Source: Anastrepha obliqua (Eukaryota > Arthropoda > Insecta > Diptera > Tephritidae). Taken from it: DNA of 64,000 nt. The notes beneath the pieces are model-generated. The model had not been told where the DNA came from and ran no database searches. It saw only the letters and a list, made by a program, of their open reading frames with translations. This document shows, one piece after another, positions 33,752 through 44,612 of the stretch. Within the stretch, counting starts at the first letter, position 1; the number at the start of each line of letters is the position of its first letter. Where the stretch lies: NCBI RefSeq assembly GCF_027943255.1, contig NC_072893.1, positions 96,851,784 to 96,915,783 on the forward strand, written 5' to 3'. Position numbers and translations under genes: made by a program.

Positions 33752-33759
33752 TTACATGA

Positions 33760-34427
33760 AAGTATGAACTACCAGTAGCAATTACTCAATAAGTCGTGTA
33801 GTCTCCATCGTTGGAGTATATCCTGGCATCTTCTCGGCATGCTTTGAACCAGCTTTTCTGCGTAACTCGTCGACAAAGAGGACCAGATTTTGCGAACTTG
33901 ACGCACGAGTTGCTTTAAATCGTGGACTGGCTTTGCGGCAAGATGTGTTTTCATAGTCCCCACACATTTTCAATGGGGTTGGCGTCTGGGTACTGGGAAG
34001 ACCAGTCCATTACTGTGAAGCCATTTTCTTGTTTTGTTGTTTCTCAATGTGTTTCAAAAAGAGCAGAGGTTTTGATGATGTGGGTCGGTAGGATATGTTC
34101 GCCTCCTTCAGTCGTCGTTCGATGGTTGATACTCACATCTGTTTCCTTTTTAGCAAGAATTGTGCTTGCTTGGCGTAGTCGCACAGGAGGGTCCCGCTTA
34201 AAAAGTTGGACGATCACTTTATCCTGCTTTTTTGTCGCCACGCGCTTCAAGCCACGCTCGGAAAAGTCATCAACATTTGTGTACACTTTATACCGCTAAT
34301 TCTACATCACAACAAACTTTTTAAATTTTGTAATCACTTTTGCAGCCGCGGCGTAAGATAATTTCGGTCTTATCGAATGCGGGCAAAAAAATACCGCCTC
34401 GAAACTCTTCGCGTACTTCTCACTCAT
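33760..34427 (-). pseudogene. Tc3-like transposase remnant
   Basis: Starts at ATG 34427 (MSEKYAKSFEAV). HSIRPKLSYAAAAKVITKFKK follows; stops interrupt near 34310, then NVDDFSERGLKRVATKKQDK and VIVQLFKRDPPVRLRQA (second helix-turn-helix). The frame then jumps, through a large deletion that removes both catalytic Asp residues, to DWSSQYPDANPIENVWGL near 34000-33955, which carries the terminal Glu of DD34E transposases. The C-terminus reads KACREDARIYSNDGDYTTY, with SMPRRCQ in another frame. Dead. Confidence 0.8.
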
Positions 34428-34589
34428 TTTTGTTTGGTTGCGCTTACGGGAAAGTTTCGAACGACGCTAACCTGAGTTAGCACTGGCGTTGGAGCCTTTG
34501 AGTGGGACTATTACGCAGCAAAAAGCAGAACGAAATATATCTTGAGGTTACAAGAAAAAACCGGTTCTTTTCTTATGACACAGACTGTA

Positions 34590-35734
34590 TATCGTTGATT
34601 TAGAATTTATGTTGATAGAATACTGAAGCAGACTCTTTATTATATAAAACTTGACACTTTTAAAAAGTTTAATGACCACATTTGTTTTTGTATAACAAAG
34701 TACAAATTTCGAATGATTACAAAATACAATTGATTTTTGTTTGTCAGAATTCACTTACTGTACTTACTATAACTCAAATGTCCATAAAATTACTGCTAGT
34801 TCTAAAGTTTTCAGATGAATCGCTTCTATTGTATATTACACGGAAGCACTTTTGTAATGCAATGCATGAATATTTTAAAAATCTGTTATTACCTGGCAAG
34901 TGCTTATAGAGCCGATTTTGGGAGAAGCGTATGCTAAAAATCTGACTGGGAAATATGAAAGAGTGCTAACATACTTACTCACATGCATACGGGTAATTAC
35001 TCACCATAATTAATCTCGTCCGCACTTACATATGTATATTTTCCAAATATTTTGCAAATCGATAACAACCACATTTCATTAACTCAACGAAAGCTCGTCC
35101 AACGAAAGAGGTTTGACCGAGTACCACCAAGCGCTTGATGATGGACAAATTAAATAATGTAATTAAAATATTTTTAAAAACAATTATTTAAGGATAAATG
35201 TGAATTTAAGCTCTTTGATGGCTCGTGCATGCGAGTACATAAACATGCAAGCGGTGAAATTAGGTGCATTCAGTGAAAATTTACCAAAAGCGGTGGCCAC
35301 CGCGTTAAACATTTAAAAACGATGTTCATGCAAATGTAATATAGGTACATATATATATATGTGTATGTGCACACACATAACGGAATTATGTAAAATAGAA
35401 TTCCGCGTGAATCCGAATAGAGTGGAATGTAATTTGATAAGCGGCACAGCTGCGCGTCCCGGTGATGGTCTAAGTGTAATACTAATTCGTGTTGCAGTTA
35501 AAATCCTGATGCGGAATTCGATTGTTTTCGTACATTCCAGGTGCCAATAACTGCCAAAGTTTCCAATAGGGGGTAAATAAAGTTTTATAGTTTTTAAAGC
35601 CTACTTTTTGTCTTACGCATGCAATTTCAAGGTCAGCGGAATTTAACGAAAAATATTACATTTTTATTATTTCACACTCAAATTATTGCTTTAGTACGAA
35701 TTAGTGCTTATCGAGGAATATGGATGCATAGGTA
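34590..35734. other. Non-coding, nothing recognised
   Basis: No gene. The 29-nt stretch at 34613-34641 repeats 2166-2194. A short TA/TG run lies near 35345. Confidence 0.5.
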
Positions 35735-37230
35735 TTAGTTGTTCATAACACAAGTTGCAAACTGTTGTATATCAATGTCCATGAAGGGTGAAACAACAAA
35801 TTGCGTCACTAAAGCAATTTTGCTGAAATCCTTGAAACGATTTTTGAAGTTTTCCTTCAAGTTAGAAACTATTTCCATATGATATTTACTGTCATAGGGC
35901 TCTAATAGATTTTTGGATATCTTTTCGGAAAGAATAGGAAAATGCTTAGTATCGCGGTTTTTTAGGTTTTGTTCCCAAAATTCAAGTTTTGTAATAAATG
36001 CATTTATATCAGAAATCATTTCCGCTAATTCTTTATCCCTGCCTTGAAGCTGCAAGTTAGGCTCATTTAATTTCTCTGTAATGTCCACAAGAAAACCAAA
36101 ATCTCTGAGCCAAGCCGAATTTTCCAGTTCAGGAACCGGTTCATCGCGTTCTTTGAAAAATTGGAGTATAGCAGGCAGGACATCATTGAAACGTTTGAGC
36201 ACTCGTCCTCTGCTTAACCATCGCACTTCAGAGTGAAGAAGTAGCTCTCCGTATTGACAGTCAATTTCATCAGCCAAGGTTTCAAATAATCTTCTTTGTA
36301 ACGCTTGAGCTCTAATCTTGTTCACAATTTTCACCACCAGTTTCATAACGTTGTTCAAGTTTAGAAAATTTCCACATGCTGCTTGCTGATGTATAATACA
36401 GTGGTAACTAAGAAATTGTGGTGACACAGCGCCACGAGCCCCTTATCACAACCCACCATAGCTGGAGCACCGTCAGTTGTCAGGCCTACCATTTTTGATA
36501 TTGGAATTTTCTCAGAAGAGATGAGATTTTTTAAATGAGAAAACAGCTCTAGCCCGGTAGTATGTCCTTTGAGTGGAATAAACTTCAAAAGATCTTCTTT
36601 AATTTTAAAATCACTAAAAGCCATCCTGACAAATATGGCCATCTGTGAGGCGTCAACTACATCTGTTGATTCATCCAGTTGCAGTGAAAAATAAATACAG
36701 TTATCTAAGTCACTTCTTAACTGTAAAAACATATCATTGCTCGTTACTTCTACTCGCCTCATCACTGTATTAGCAGAAAGTTGCATAGATTTTATAGCAG
36801 ACACTATTTCGTCTTTATTTCTAAAGTTGGCGAATAAAGAATCTGCAGCTTCCAAAAATTCTTGTTTTATGATTTCCCCGGCTTCATAAGGTTTTTTCTC
36901 TTGTGCAATTTTCTGGGAAGCACGATAAGATGCTTCAGTTGCAGCCTTATTTTTGTCGATTGTTTTCAAAAATATTGACTGTTGTCCAATTAACTGGATT
37001 TTTAAATGTTTCAGTTTTTCTTTTCTGGTGGCAGAATTTAACGAGAATGCCTTCTCAAAATTCGAATGTACAGTTTTATGATGCCTCTCAATATTTCCTT
37101 TTTTAGGAACTGACACAGATGTATTACATAACAAACAAACACTTTTGCCTTTAACTTCTGTGAAGAAGTATTGTTCTTCCCATTCCGAATGGAAATGGTA
37201 TGTCTTCGCCTTCTTACTACTGCTTGCCAT
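35735..37230 (-). pseudogene. hAT transposase with BED zinc finger (GTF2IRD2-like)
   Basis: Start at ATG 37230 (MASSSKKAKTYHF); the open frame upstream to 37350 is leader. An N-terminal BED-type finger, VCLLCNTSVSVPKK then IERHHKTVH (two Cys, two His), binds DNA. Catalytic core: FSLQLDESTDVVDASQ (first Asp), VGLTTDGAPAMVG (second Asp), CIIHQQAACGN (the hAT C/H motif), then HSEVRWLSRGRVLKRF. A frameshift at ~36425, right after KGLVALC, separates the halves. The reading ends with DIDIQQFATCVMNN at 35735, about 500 residues in, so the C-terminal dimerisation region and the catalytic Glu are missing. It resembles the family from which the vertebrate GTF2IRD2 C-terminus derives. Confidence 0.88.
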
Positions 37231-37555
37231 AATGTTTCGAACTCTAACCCAACCGCTGCACGCAGAACGTTGATAATGCCGTTCAGTATTAAACTGAGCG
37301 CAATGTCGACGTGCATTGCGTATATATAAAACCAAAAAATTCTCGAACACGCTAATCGGTTCCAGCCGATCCTAGAACGGAGACGCGACTTCGCGTCGTG
37401 TTTGTCGGCGCGAAATCGCTTACCGCAGTGTTGCCGCTGTTTATCTATTTATTATGAAAATTTCTGAAATTTGCTAATACTGGTATGATTTTTAGACTTT
37501 TGGATTTTTTGCAACGTGAACCGGTAGCTCGCGATCGACGGGTTGGCGACCACTG
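35735..37555 (-). mobile_element. hAT element, 3'-truncated
   Basis: The 5' end on the minus strand, CAGTGGTCGCCAACCCGTCG starting at 37555, is a typical hAT/Charlie-type terminal repeat. The transposase follows from 37230. No matching inverted end exists to the left of 35735, and the protein stops short of the last conserved block, so the 3' end is gone. Confidence 0.83.
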
Positions 37556-37628
37556 CTGTAACATAACATGAATAATACTCGTATGTCATAGGTTTCTTTG
37601 ATAGTGCTGTACAATTTAAATGTAAGTA

Positions 37629-38172
37629 CTGTGTTGCCCATATTCGACGGACCCATGTGTTTTTTTAAGTCCGCAGGCAACAATCTTTGCGTCAATTGAA
37701 TCTTATACGGGAATAAATGCAAATCAATGCGGAAAATTCGTTGTTAAGTGGTCCGAGAAATGCCCAGCTGCTGAGAACGGCGATTTTGGGATATACTTGG
37801 CGACGTCTCAACACTGGACCGTACAAGAGCAATATTCTCATCCGCTCGCCTTGGTCGGTTTTGATTTGGCCTCTTTGGATTAGAAAGAGCATCACCAGTC
37901 GAAAACCTTTCGTTCACACGTTTAATGGTGTTCTTAGAAGGCGCACTTTTCAAATTATTTAATTTTTTATACGCACGTTGAGTTTTCGCAATTGACTTCT
38001 TTTGTGGAATGTAAATTTCAACAATTTGGGAGCGCTCGCGTGGCATGTACTGTTCAATGGTAAAAATTTGCTTAGACTGACGCTTCCAACGCGGTATGTT
38101 ATTTAACAAACTGATGTCTCTGTCAAAAAATACCGGGTTGCCAGATAGGTCCGTCGAACATAGGCAACCCTG
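37629..38172 (-). mobile_element. Short Tc1/mariner derivative keeping the DNA-binding domain
   Basis: 544 bp flanked by TA (37627-37628, 38173-38174). The left end is CTGTGTTGCCCATATTCGAC and the right end, inverted, CAGGGTTGCCTATGTTCGAC. The minus strand keeps only the N-terminal third of a transposase: RSQIVEIYIPQKKSIAKTQR, NTIKRVNERFSTG, RRADENIALVRSSVE, RRSQQLGISRTT, then, after a shift, HLFPYKIQLTQRLLPADLKK, where the left terminal repeat begins. The catalytic domain is wholly deleted. Confidence 0.82.
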
Positions 38173-39544
38173 TATATATAGCGATATAGGTAGCGGCTAA
38201 GTGTTAGCTATATTAAAACAAAGCCGAGAATGATATTCTTAATAGGGCTTCGTTTACTTTAAATACTGATCAAAGAATTTTACCAATATATTCACAAAAT
38301 TCAAAATACAAGTTTATTCCTCAAAATGATATTATCGGCAAAAAGATGATATCATCCATTTCTGGAACTCTACATATTTTCGGCATATCAGAGCCGTCTA
38401 AGATATTTCAATTATTTCCGCCGAAGTGATTCCCCGTAGTGGTTTTTTGATTCGATCAAACAGAAAAAAACTGCAGGAAGCCATTTCATGTGAATTCGCT
38501 GGCTGTTAGATGGTATTCGTTTCGGTCTTGGACAACAATTCTCGAATAATAATGGCACTGTACGACATTATGTAACTCACGAGTTGTTTTCCCACAAATT
38601 CTTTGTTTTTTAAAAATTGTTTCATGTAAACGTCTCATAACGCCCAAACAATAGTCCTTATTAACTGTTTGACTTTCTGCCAAAAATGCGTGGTGTACAA
38701 TACCGTTTTAATTCATAAAAACCGTGAGAATCGCTTTCTTTTTTTGACAGAAAATGTTGTGGTATTTTTAGTATTTTCTCTATTATACGCCTCGTCTCCA
38801 GTAATGATGGGTTTGATTCAGCCTTGAAAATATGTAATGGGTTGGGGAATAAGTTCTTAGCGTTTTTATATTTTCTTTTATTTCTCATCGATTTGTTTGC
38901 TGTTTGGCAAAGGGTAAATATTCATTCGATAGAACTCTTACTGCTCTACAAAACTATGTCAATTGAATGTTTGAGTTACTTGTTTGTTAGTTTTGAGGCT
39001 TAGAAATCAACATTTTCGACACCTGAAATTCTTTGCAATTCATCGAGGTCAAAAACGTGCCAAAGCATACCGAGACCTTTGCGAGGTATATGGAGAAGGT
39101 GTCATAGGTGAGTCTACAGACTAGAAATGGTTTGCAAAGTTCAAAAATGGCGCCTTTGACGTCGATGGTACGTCCCGCAGCGGAAGCCCTTTTGAATTCG
39201 ATGAAGATTTTCTCAAATCACTTTTGAAGGAGAACGATCGCCAAACCTGTTGTGAATTGGCGGAAAAAGAACTGCGATCATAAAACGACTCTCAGTCACC
39301 TTCATTCTATGGGATTTACCGAAAAATTGGGAGCCTGAGTACCTCATGAGCTCAACGAAAAAAACAGAGAAAGGCACCATCAAATTGCTTCTCTGCATCT
39401 CGCCTGCCATCGTGCAACACGCGCTTTTTTTAACGAATCGTCACGGGATATGAGAAATAGTGCCTATACATCAATATGAAGTAAAGAAAGAAGTGGATAG
39501 CTCCAGAAGATACGCCAAATCGTAGAGTCAAGTCGGATCTTTAT

Positions 39545-41309
39545 CCAAAGGTGGTAGCATATGCCGATGGCTTGGTCCTGATGGTCTCAGGTCTCTTCCC
39601 ATCAGTAATGGCTGAAATTTTGGAAGGTGCACTGGCTACACTCAGCAGGGGACCCAGTAGCGGTATCAGAGTCAACTCTGACAGAACGGAGTTGATGCTA
39701 TTCACCAGAAAATACAAGCTTCCACCTTTTAAGCTTCCTAGACTTAACAACCAGTGTCTTACACTTTCATCGGAAGTCAAGTATCTTGGTGTAGTACTTG
39801 ACCCCAAGCTCCACTGGAAGCTGCACATAGAAAATCGAGTTAAGAAGGCTAATATAGCCTTCTACGCCTGTAAATCTATGTTCGGCAAAAAATGGGGTCT
39901 CAAGCCACGTGTCGTACTTTGGATGTACAACTTAGTGGTTCTGCCAATTTTGACATACGGCTGCCTAGTTTGGTGGTTAGCTCTTCAGAAGGGCTACAAC
40001 TTCACTAAATTAGAGAGAGTGCAGAGAACTGCATGTGTGGGCATCACTGGTGCCTGTAGAACATGTCCCACCGCTGCGCTCAACGTTATTCCTCACTTAA
40101 TTCCTGTGGATCTGCAGGTTAAATCCATTGCTGCTCAGAGTGCTATTAGACTGAAGGAGTTTGGCTTTTGGAGACAACTCCCTGTAGGGCTTAGCAGCAT
40201 CTTGAAGCAGATCTCCCCTTCCTTCTCTGATACTCGCACCGACCTCTCCATCCGCAAATTGTGCTTTGAGGGTTGTGCTAGGGCTATCTTTCCGAGCAGG
40301 CAAGATTGGAAAGAAGGGAGAGTTGTTGCGGATATAGATGCCTCTGTTTTCACTGACGGATCCAAAATGGAGTCTGGAGTGGGAGCGGGGGTCTACTCCA
40401 AATCAGCCAGCGTTTCGGTCCCCTATAAACTGCCGGAGACAAGCAGCGTATTTCAAGCAGAGGTCTTCGCGATCCTGCAGGCATGCAAAATGCTTCGGGA
40501 TCGCTGTTGGGAGGGAGACATTAATATTTTTTCCGATAGCCAAGCTGCAATCAAGGCACTGTTGTCGCCGTATTGCAGCTCCCTTCTCGTGAACTCCTGT
40601 AAGGAGGAACTTAAACGCCTCGAACGTGCAGGAAACATTTCCCTCATCTGGGTTCCTGGGCACAGGAATATAGAGGGAAATGAAATTGCCGATGAGCTTG
40701 CCAGGAAGGGGGCGGCAGAACCGAATCCAGCTGCACTCTTCTCAGACATCGGTATCCCCTTGGCCGTCGGTAAAGGGAAACTACATAACTTTTTTCTAAG
40801 AAAAGCGCAAGACAGATGGAGGTCTGTCTCATCGTGTGCCATTTCAAAAGCACTATGGCCTCAATACGATATAAACAGAACGCTTAAGGTGATGGGAACC
40901 CCCGGCATTTCAATTTCCAAACTCATTGCGGTGATCACTGGCCACTGGGTGATCGGCACTCACGCGGAGAAGCTTGGAATTCCGTACAACCCCCATTGCA
41001 GAAGCTGTGGGGATCCTACAGAGAAAGAGACTGTGGAACACTTTCTAAGCAGATGTCCGGCTTTGGCGGCTAGGCGCTTGAGATTCCTCAGCGTCCCCTT
41101 TGGGGATGATTTGATGAAATTCTCCAGCTTAGATCCCTTTTCTCTCCTCCGCTACATCAACAGCACTGGATGGCTGTAGACGGTCTTATCTCCTCCCTTA
41201 ATCCTTTCACAGGTAGTGGTCCACATTATGGTATCAAAACGGCACGTAAGTGCTACTTGTAGCGTACCTGGAGTACTCTTGCCATCTTACCTACCTTACC
41301 TACCTAACG
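39545..41309 (+). mobile_element. Innermost LINE (family C, copy 2)
   Basis: 5'-truncated LINE inside the middle mariner. The mariner frame stops near 39545 and resumes at ~41310. The 3' end is the repeat tail CTTGCCATCTTACC then TACC units, the same as the copy at 10729-12266. I see no clear target duplication, and mariner sequence is missing at the junction, so the insertion was accompanied or preceded by a deletion. Confidence 0.85.
39551..41179 (+). pseudogene. LINE family C ORF2 C-terminal 540 residues, open frame
   Basis: One uninterrupted frame from the RT palm to the natural stop. It opens with YADGLVLMVSG, where YADD is expected, so the second catalytic Asp of the polymerase is Gly. 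Then INSDRTELMLF-like sequence, the thumb VKYLGVVLDPKLHW, and a complete RNase H: VFTDGSKMESGVG, VFQAEVFAILQ, FSDSQAAIKALL, WVPGHRNIEGNEIADELARKG. Last, ITGHWVIGTHAEKLGI and CRSCGDPTEKETVEHF. Relative to copy 1 it lacks both frameshifts. Truncated at the 5' end, so not a gene, but the RNase H part could still fold. Confidence 0.92.
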
Positions 41310-42089
41310 AGGCTATTCGACTGAAAATTCCTGATCGACATGATCAAACCATACTCCTTCACAGAAACGCCAGGCCCCATATTGCACAAGTCATCAAAGC
41401 CGTACTCCAAGAGCTCAAATAGGAGATCTTTCAGCTTCCGCCGTATTCTCCGGACCTTGCAGCAACCGATTACCATCTTTTCCACTCTCTGTCAAACCAC
41501 GTTACCTTTTATAACAAATAGGTTCTTAAAAACTAGCTACCAGGCGATTTTTGGCGAAACGATTTTTATTTAAATAAAAGTCTTCGGTCAAACGCTATGA
41601 CCTTATTCCCCAATCTAGTATTTGGCGATATCAACGCAGTCACTTTTTTGCAAGAAGTTCAGGACCAACTTTGTAGCAACACGCCGCAAACCCATATCAC
41701 TAACCACAATGTTCTGAATGGATCCATGAGCAATTTTCAAGACCTCTGCCAGATCTCGAATGATTAATTTGCGATATTGATCAACTTTTCTTTCACTTTA
41801 TTGATGATTTCAGCAGTAGGCGTGCCACTACGTTCGTCATACTCAATGTACTCACGATCTCTTCTGAAACGCTCATGCTACTCGAAACAGCTGTTTTCTT
41901 TAGAATGTCATTACCGAAACAGTTTCCCAACATTTTTAAGTTTTTCGCACCATTAAATCCATTTCTAACGCAACACTGCTGCAAATTGAAATCAATTTTT
42001 AAAACTATAAAAAATCTAAAAGAAGTACACAAGTAGATTTAGTCAAGACGGCGTAACTTTTACAAATATCACAGATGCAGCAACCTAAT

Positions 42090-42970
42090 AAAAAAAACAC
42101 TCAAATCAGTTTATTTAGAGCGTCACCTGCGGTTGTTCCGGCAACTTTTTGACCAAGCATCAAAGATGCTTCCTTTTTGGCAGAAAAGACGTGACACCTC
42201 ATTGAAAAAAAAAAATTGTAAAAAATCAACGGTGTTTTGTAGTCGCTTGAAACTTACACCCTATACTAAAATTTAATTGGCTATAAAACTGTTTACCCAG
42301 AATTCTATAAACGCAGGTCAAAAAGTTAAAAGTTTTCATGAAAATGTTGCACAAGGTTTCAAATTTACATTATATGGTTTTGGTTGTAGTAAGAACTATA
42401 CTTTTATAAAAAAGAGTGGTGGGCTTATATTTGTGCAACGAACTACTAGTGGTTAAAGCAAGTATATATGTATGTATATGAGAGCGAACTGTCATGCGCC
42501 CAAATTTTTCAACACTGACAGCAATTTGTGACTAGATTTATTGAAAAATAAGTTTGCTTGTTCATGAATCCCAAAATAAAAGTCGTGTTTAAGACGATTA
42601 AAAGAAAATTATTTGTATGGCAAACTCAGTGTTTATGAGTAGTGTTTAACGTTAGACACCAAATGACCACGAATTTATGATGTAATGTTAACAACCTTTT
42701 CACGCGGCCGGTTGGCGCAGTTGTAGCGAATTCATATGAGAATTGTGTTTTGAAATAATAATATAACTTTTGTTTTTAGGCTTACTGGTGTATGTTTATT
42801 GAATGTAGAGTGCGTATAAATGTACTTACGTTCGTACTTTTTAGAGAGAACTTGTTCACAGCAGCCATTTGGGGTACCCTAATCAAGCATTAGGTCACAT
42901 ATGAATTCTACTATTATATTCTATGTACCTTCACTGAAGTTTAACTTCATGACATGAAAATATGCTTATA
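42090..42970. other. Non-coding spacer
   Basis: No gene. At ~42705-42730, GCGGCCGGTTGGCGCAGTTG resembles the 5' arm and A box of a tRNA, but no B box follows. Confidence 0.5.
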
Positions 42971-44610
42971 CACTGCTGGTGTTAGGTTAGACGCACCATC
43001 GTTTTTTTTTAACAAAATCAACTATTTATTATCATGCTTGTTCTAATTGTCCAAAATGCTTTTCTTATCAAAGTGCGAATCTTGTTCGAAAAAAAAAAAT
43101 GCTGACAGCTGGTTGATTTGCGAAAAAATAACTGTACATTCGGAGATTATAGAAATTTCTATGGCAATCACACGTGTTTTCGGTTGGTCACTGAATTAGA
43201 CGCAGCTTAAATTTCTTCGTATTGCGTGGACAAGTGTAAACTTTCGCATTGAAAAAATATCAAAAATAAATAAATAAAGTGTTTTCAAGCTACATTTGAA
43301 GAAAAAAATGGGAAAAGCTGCTGTTATGAGCTTATTGGAACGTCAAAAAGTAGACTTTCTTCACTCGCAAGGACTGTCTAATCGGAACATTGCCAAACAA
43401 ATAAATCGCAGCTCCAGAACTGTTGACAGATATTTGAAGGATCCAGAGGCATATGGAAATAACTTGAAAGGGAAAAAAGGCACTATCAAAATAAGCAGTA
43501 CGCCAAATTGTTAGAATTGCTTCGAATTCCACTAAATCTGCTGCGAAGATCAAGGAATTGGCCGGAGCAAAAGCAAGCCTATCAACTGTTCAGCGTACGA
43601 TCAGACACAGAAATGCAGAACACCTGAAGCGTTTGAATGCAATACGCAAAGAAAACCGGCTTCAATTCGCGAAAGAATACATGACGTGGACTGTCCAATC
43701 TAACACTCGACTAAATGATTGGCGTTCAGTTGTATTTACTGATGAAAAACGTTTTAATTTAGATGGCCCTGATGGATTTCAATATTATTATCACGATTTG
43801 CGGAAAGATGAGCTATATTTAAGTCGCCACCATAGCCGAGAAGGGGGAATAATGGTGTGGGGTGCTATCACGTTTTATGGAACAATTGACTTGATTTTTA
43901 TCGATCAAAAGATGAACGGCGATCGCTTCAAAACATTGGTGGAGTCCGTATTTCCAAAATTAAAAGATCTCTTTGGACCAATTCCTTGGATTTTTCAACA
44001 AGACAATGCTCCTATTCATAACTCTCGAGTAGTAAAATCTTTTATTTCGAGTCAAAACGTTAATATCATGAGATGGCCACCATATTCTCCAGATCTTAAC
44101 GTAATTGTAAGTGTTTGGGGCTGGCTAACACGGAAGGTATACGAAGGAGGAAAGCAATACGAAGATAAGGAAACATTAACTACAGATATTAAACGTGCTT
44201 GGAGCGAGATTTCCTTGAACTACATAGATTCCTTGTATCATTCTATGAAGGACCGGATTTATGAAGTTATTACTAACAAAGGAGGCAGCACTTATTACTG
44301 AAATTATTTTTTTTTTATTTCAAATAAATCAAATAGTAATTTAAGATAAAATCCAAATACTTTTCTTATAAAAATTACAAAGCCCAAGTGCGTCTATTCT
44401 AATGACCAAGAAAAATTCGCCTTAGGTTTAAGAAAATGTTAAAAAACACAATTTTGTTAAATATGTATAATCATTTGAATATTACATTTAAAGTATCATT
44501 AAATAAGAAATGTTTTTGCATATCAACTTCTTTTCTATCGTCCTTTAATAAATAAATATGAAGCAAAGTTGTATGCAACTAAACGTGCGTCTAACCTAAG
44601 ACCAGCAGTG
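42971..44610 (+). mobile_element. Tc3-like element with intact ends
   Basis: 1640 bp flanked by TA (42969-42970, 44611-44612). Left end CACTGCTGGTGTTAGGTTAG and right end, inverted, CACTGCTGGTCTTAGGTTAG, continuing into ACGCAC on both sides. It carries a nearly full-length transposase frame and 5' and 3' leaders of about 300 bp each. Confidence 0.92.
43308..44301 (+). pseudogene. Tc3-like transposase, catalytic Glu replaced
   Basis: Start at ATG 43308 (MGKAAVMSLLERQKVDFL) with helix-turn-helix LSNRNIAKQINRSSRTVDRYL. A one-base shift near 43500 ends the first frame; the next continues RQIVRIASNSTKSAAKIKEL and runs to the stop at 44301. Catalytic: VVFTDEKRFNLDGPDGFQ (D1), WIFQQDNAPIHNSR (D2), then WPPYSPDLNVIVSVWGWL. 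The DD34E Glu belongs 35 residues after D2, in the I-E-N-V-W context; here codon 44107-44109 is GTA (Val) and the next AGT (Ser). So the protein is doubly disabled. C-terminus: RIYEVITNKGGSTYY. Confidence 0.9.
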
Positions 44611-44612
44611 TA

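Larger units (their letters stand above)
33028..34587 (-). mobile_element. Tc3-like element, interrupted by a LINE
   Basis: Flanked by TA (33026-33027, 34588-34589). Left end CTGTCTGTGTCAGAAAACAG; right end, inverted, CAGTCTGTGTCATAAGAAAA. Transposase remnant on the minus strand (33760-34427). A family D LINE end is nested at 33104-33751. The left end sits in the AT tail of a SINE. Confidence 0.82.
38837..41618 (+). mobile_element. Middle mariner of the nest (plus strand)
   Basis: Flanked by TA at 38835-38836 and 41619-41620. Left end ATGGGTTGGGGAATAAGTTC; right end, inverted, CTAGATTGGGGAATAAGGTC. Coding traces: CEVYGEGVIGEST and KWFAKFKNGAFDVDG (helix-turn-helix, 39090-39170), SGSPFEFDEDFLKSLLKEND near 39182, RRVKSDLYPK near 39520, then after the LINE EAIRLKIPDRHDQTILLHRN (D2 replaced: HRNARPH instead of HDNARPH) and LPPYSPDLAATDYHLFHSL near 41435. 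About 35 residues between the two halves are missing. Dead. Confidence 0.85.
38340..42087 (-). mobile_element. Outer mariner of a three-layer nest (minus strand)
   Basis: A decayed mariner whose N-terminal half lies at 41621-42087 and C-terminal half at 38340-38834, separated by the insertion at 38837-41618. N-terminal reading (about 41990 downwards): LQQCCVRNGFNGAKNLKMLG, CFGNDILKKTAV, then IQNIVVSDMGLRRVATKL and LNFLQKSDCVDIA up to the insertion. C-terminal reading: NGIVHHAF-like sequence, then SQTVNKDYCLGVMRRLHETI near 38675. The outer end GGTTGCTGCATCTG (minus strand from 42084) looks like a mariner terminus. The left limit is approximate. Confidence 0.75.

Noticed and set aside
34044..34299. 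Long plus-strand frame opposite the Tc3-like remnant (33922-34299)
   Set aside because: Antisense of transposase coding sequence; no independent support.
40453..40842. 129-codon minus-strand frame
   Set aside because: Antisense shadow of the LINE ORF at 39551-41179.
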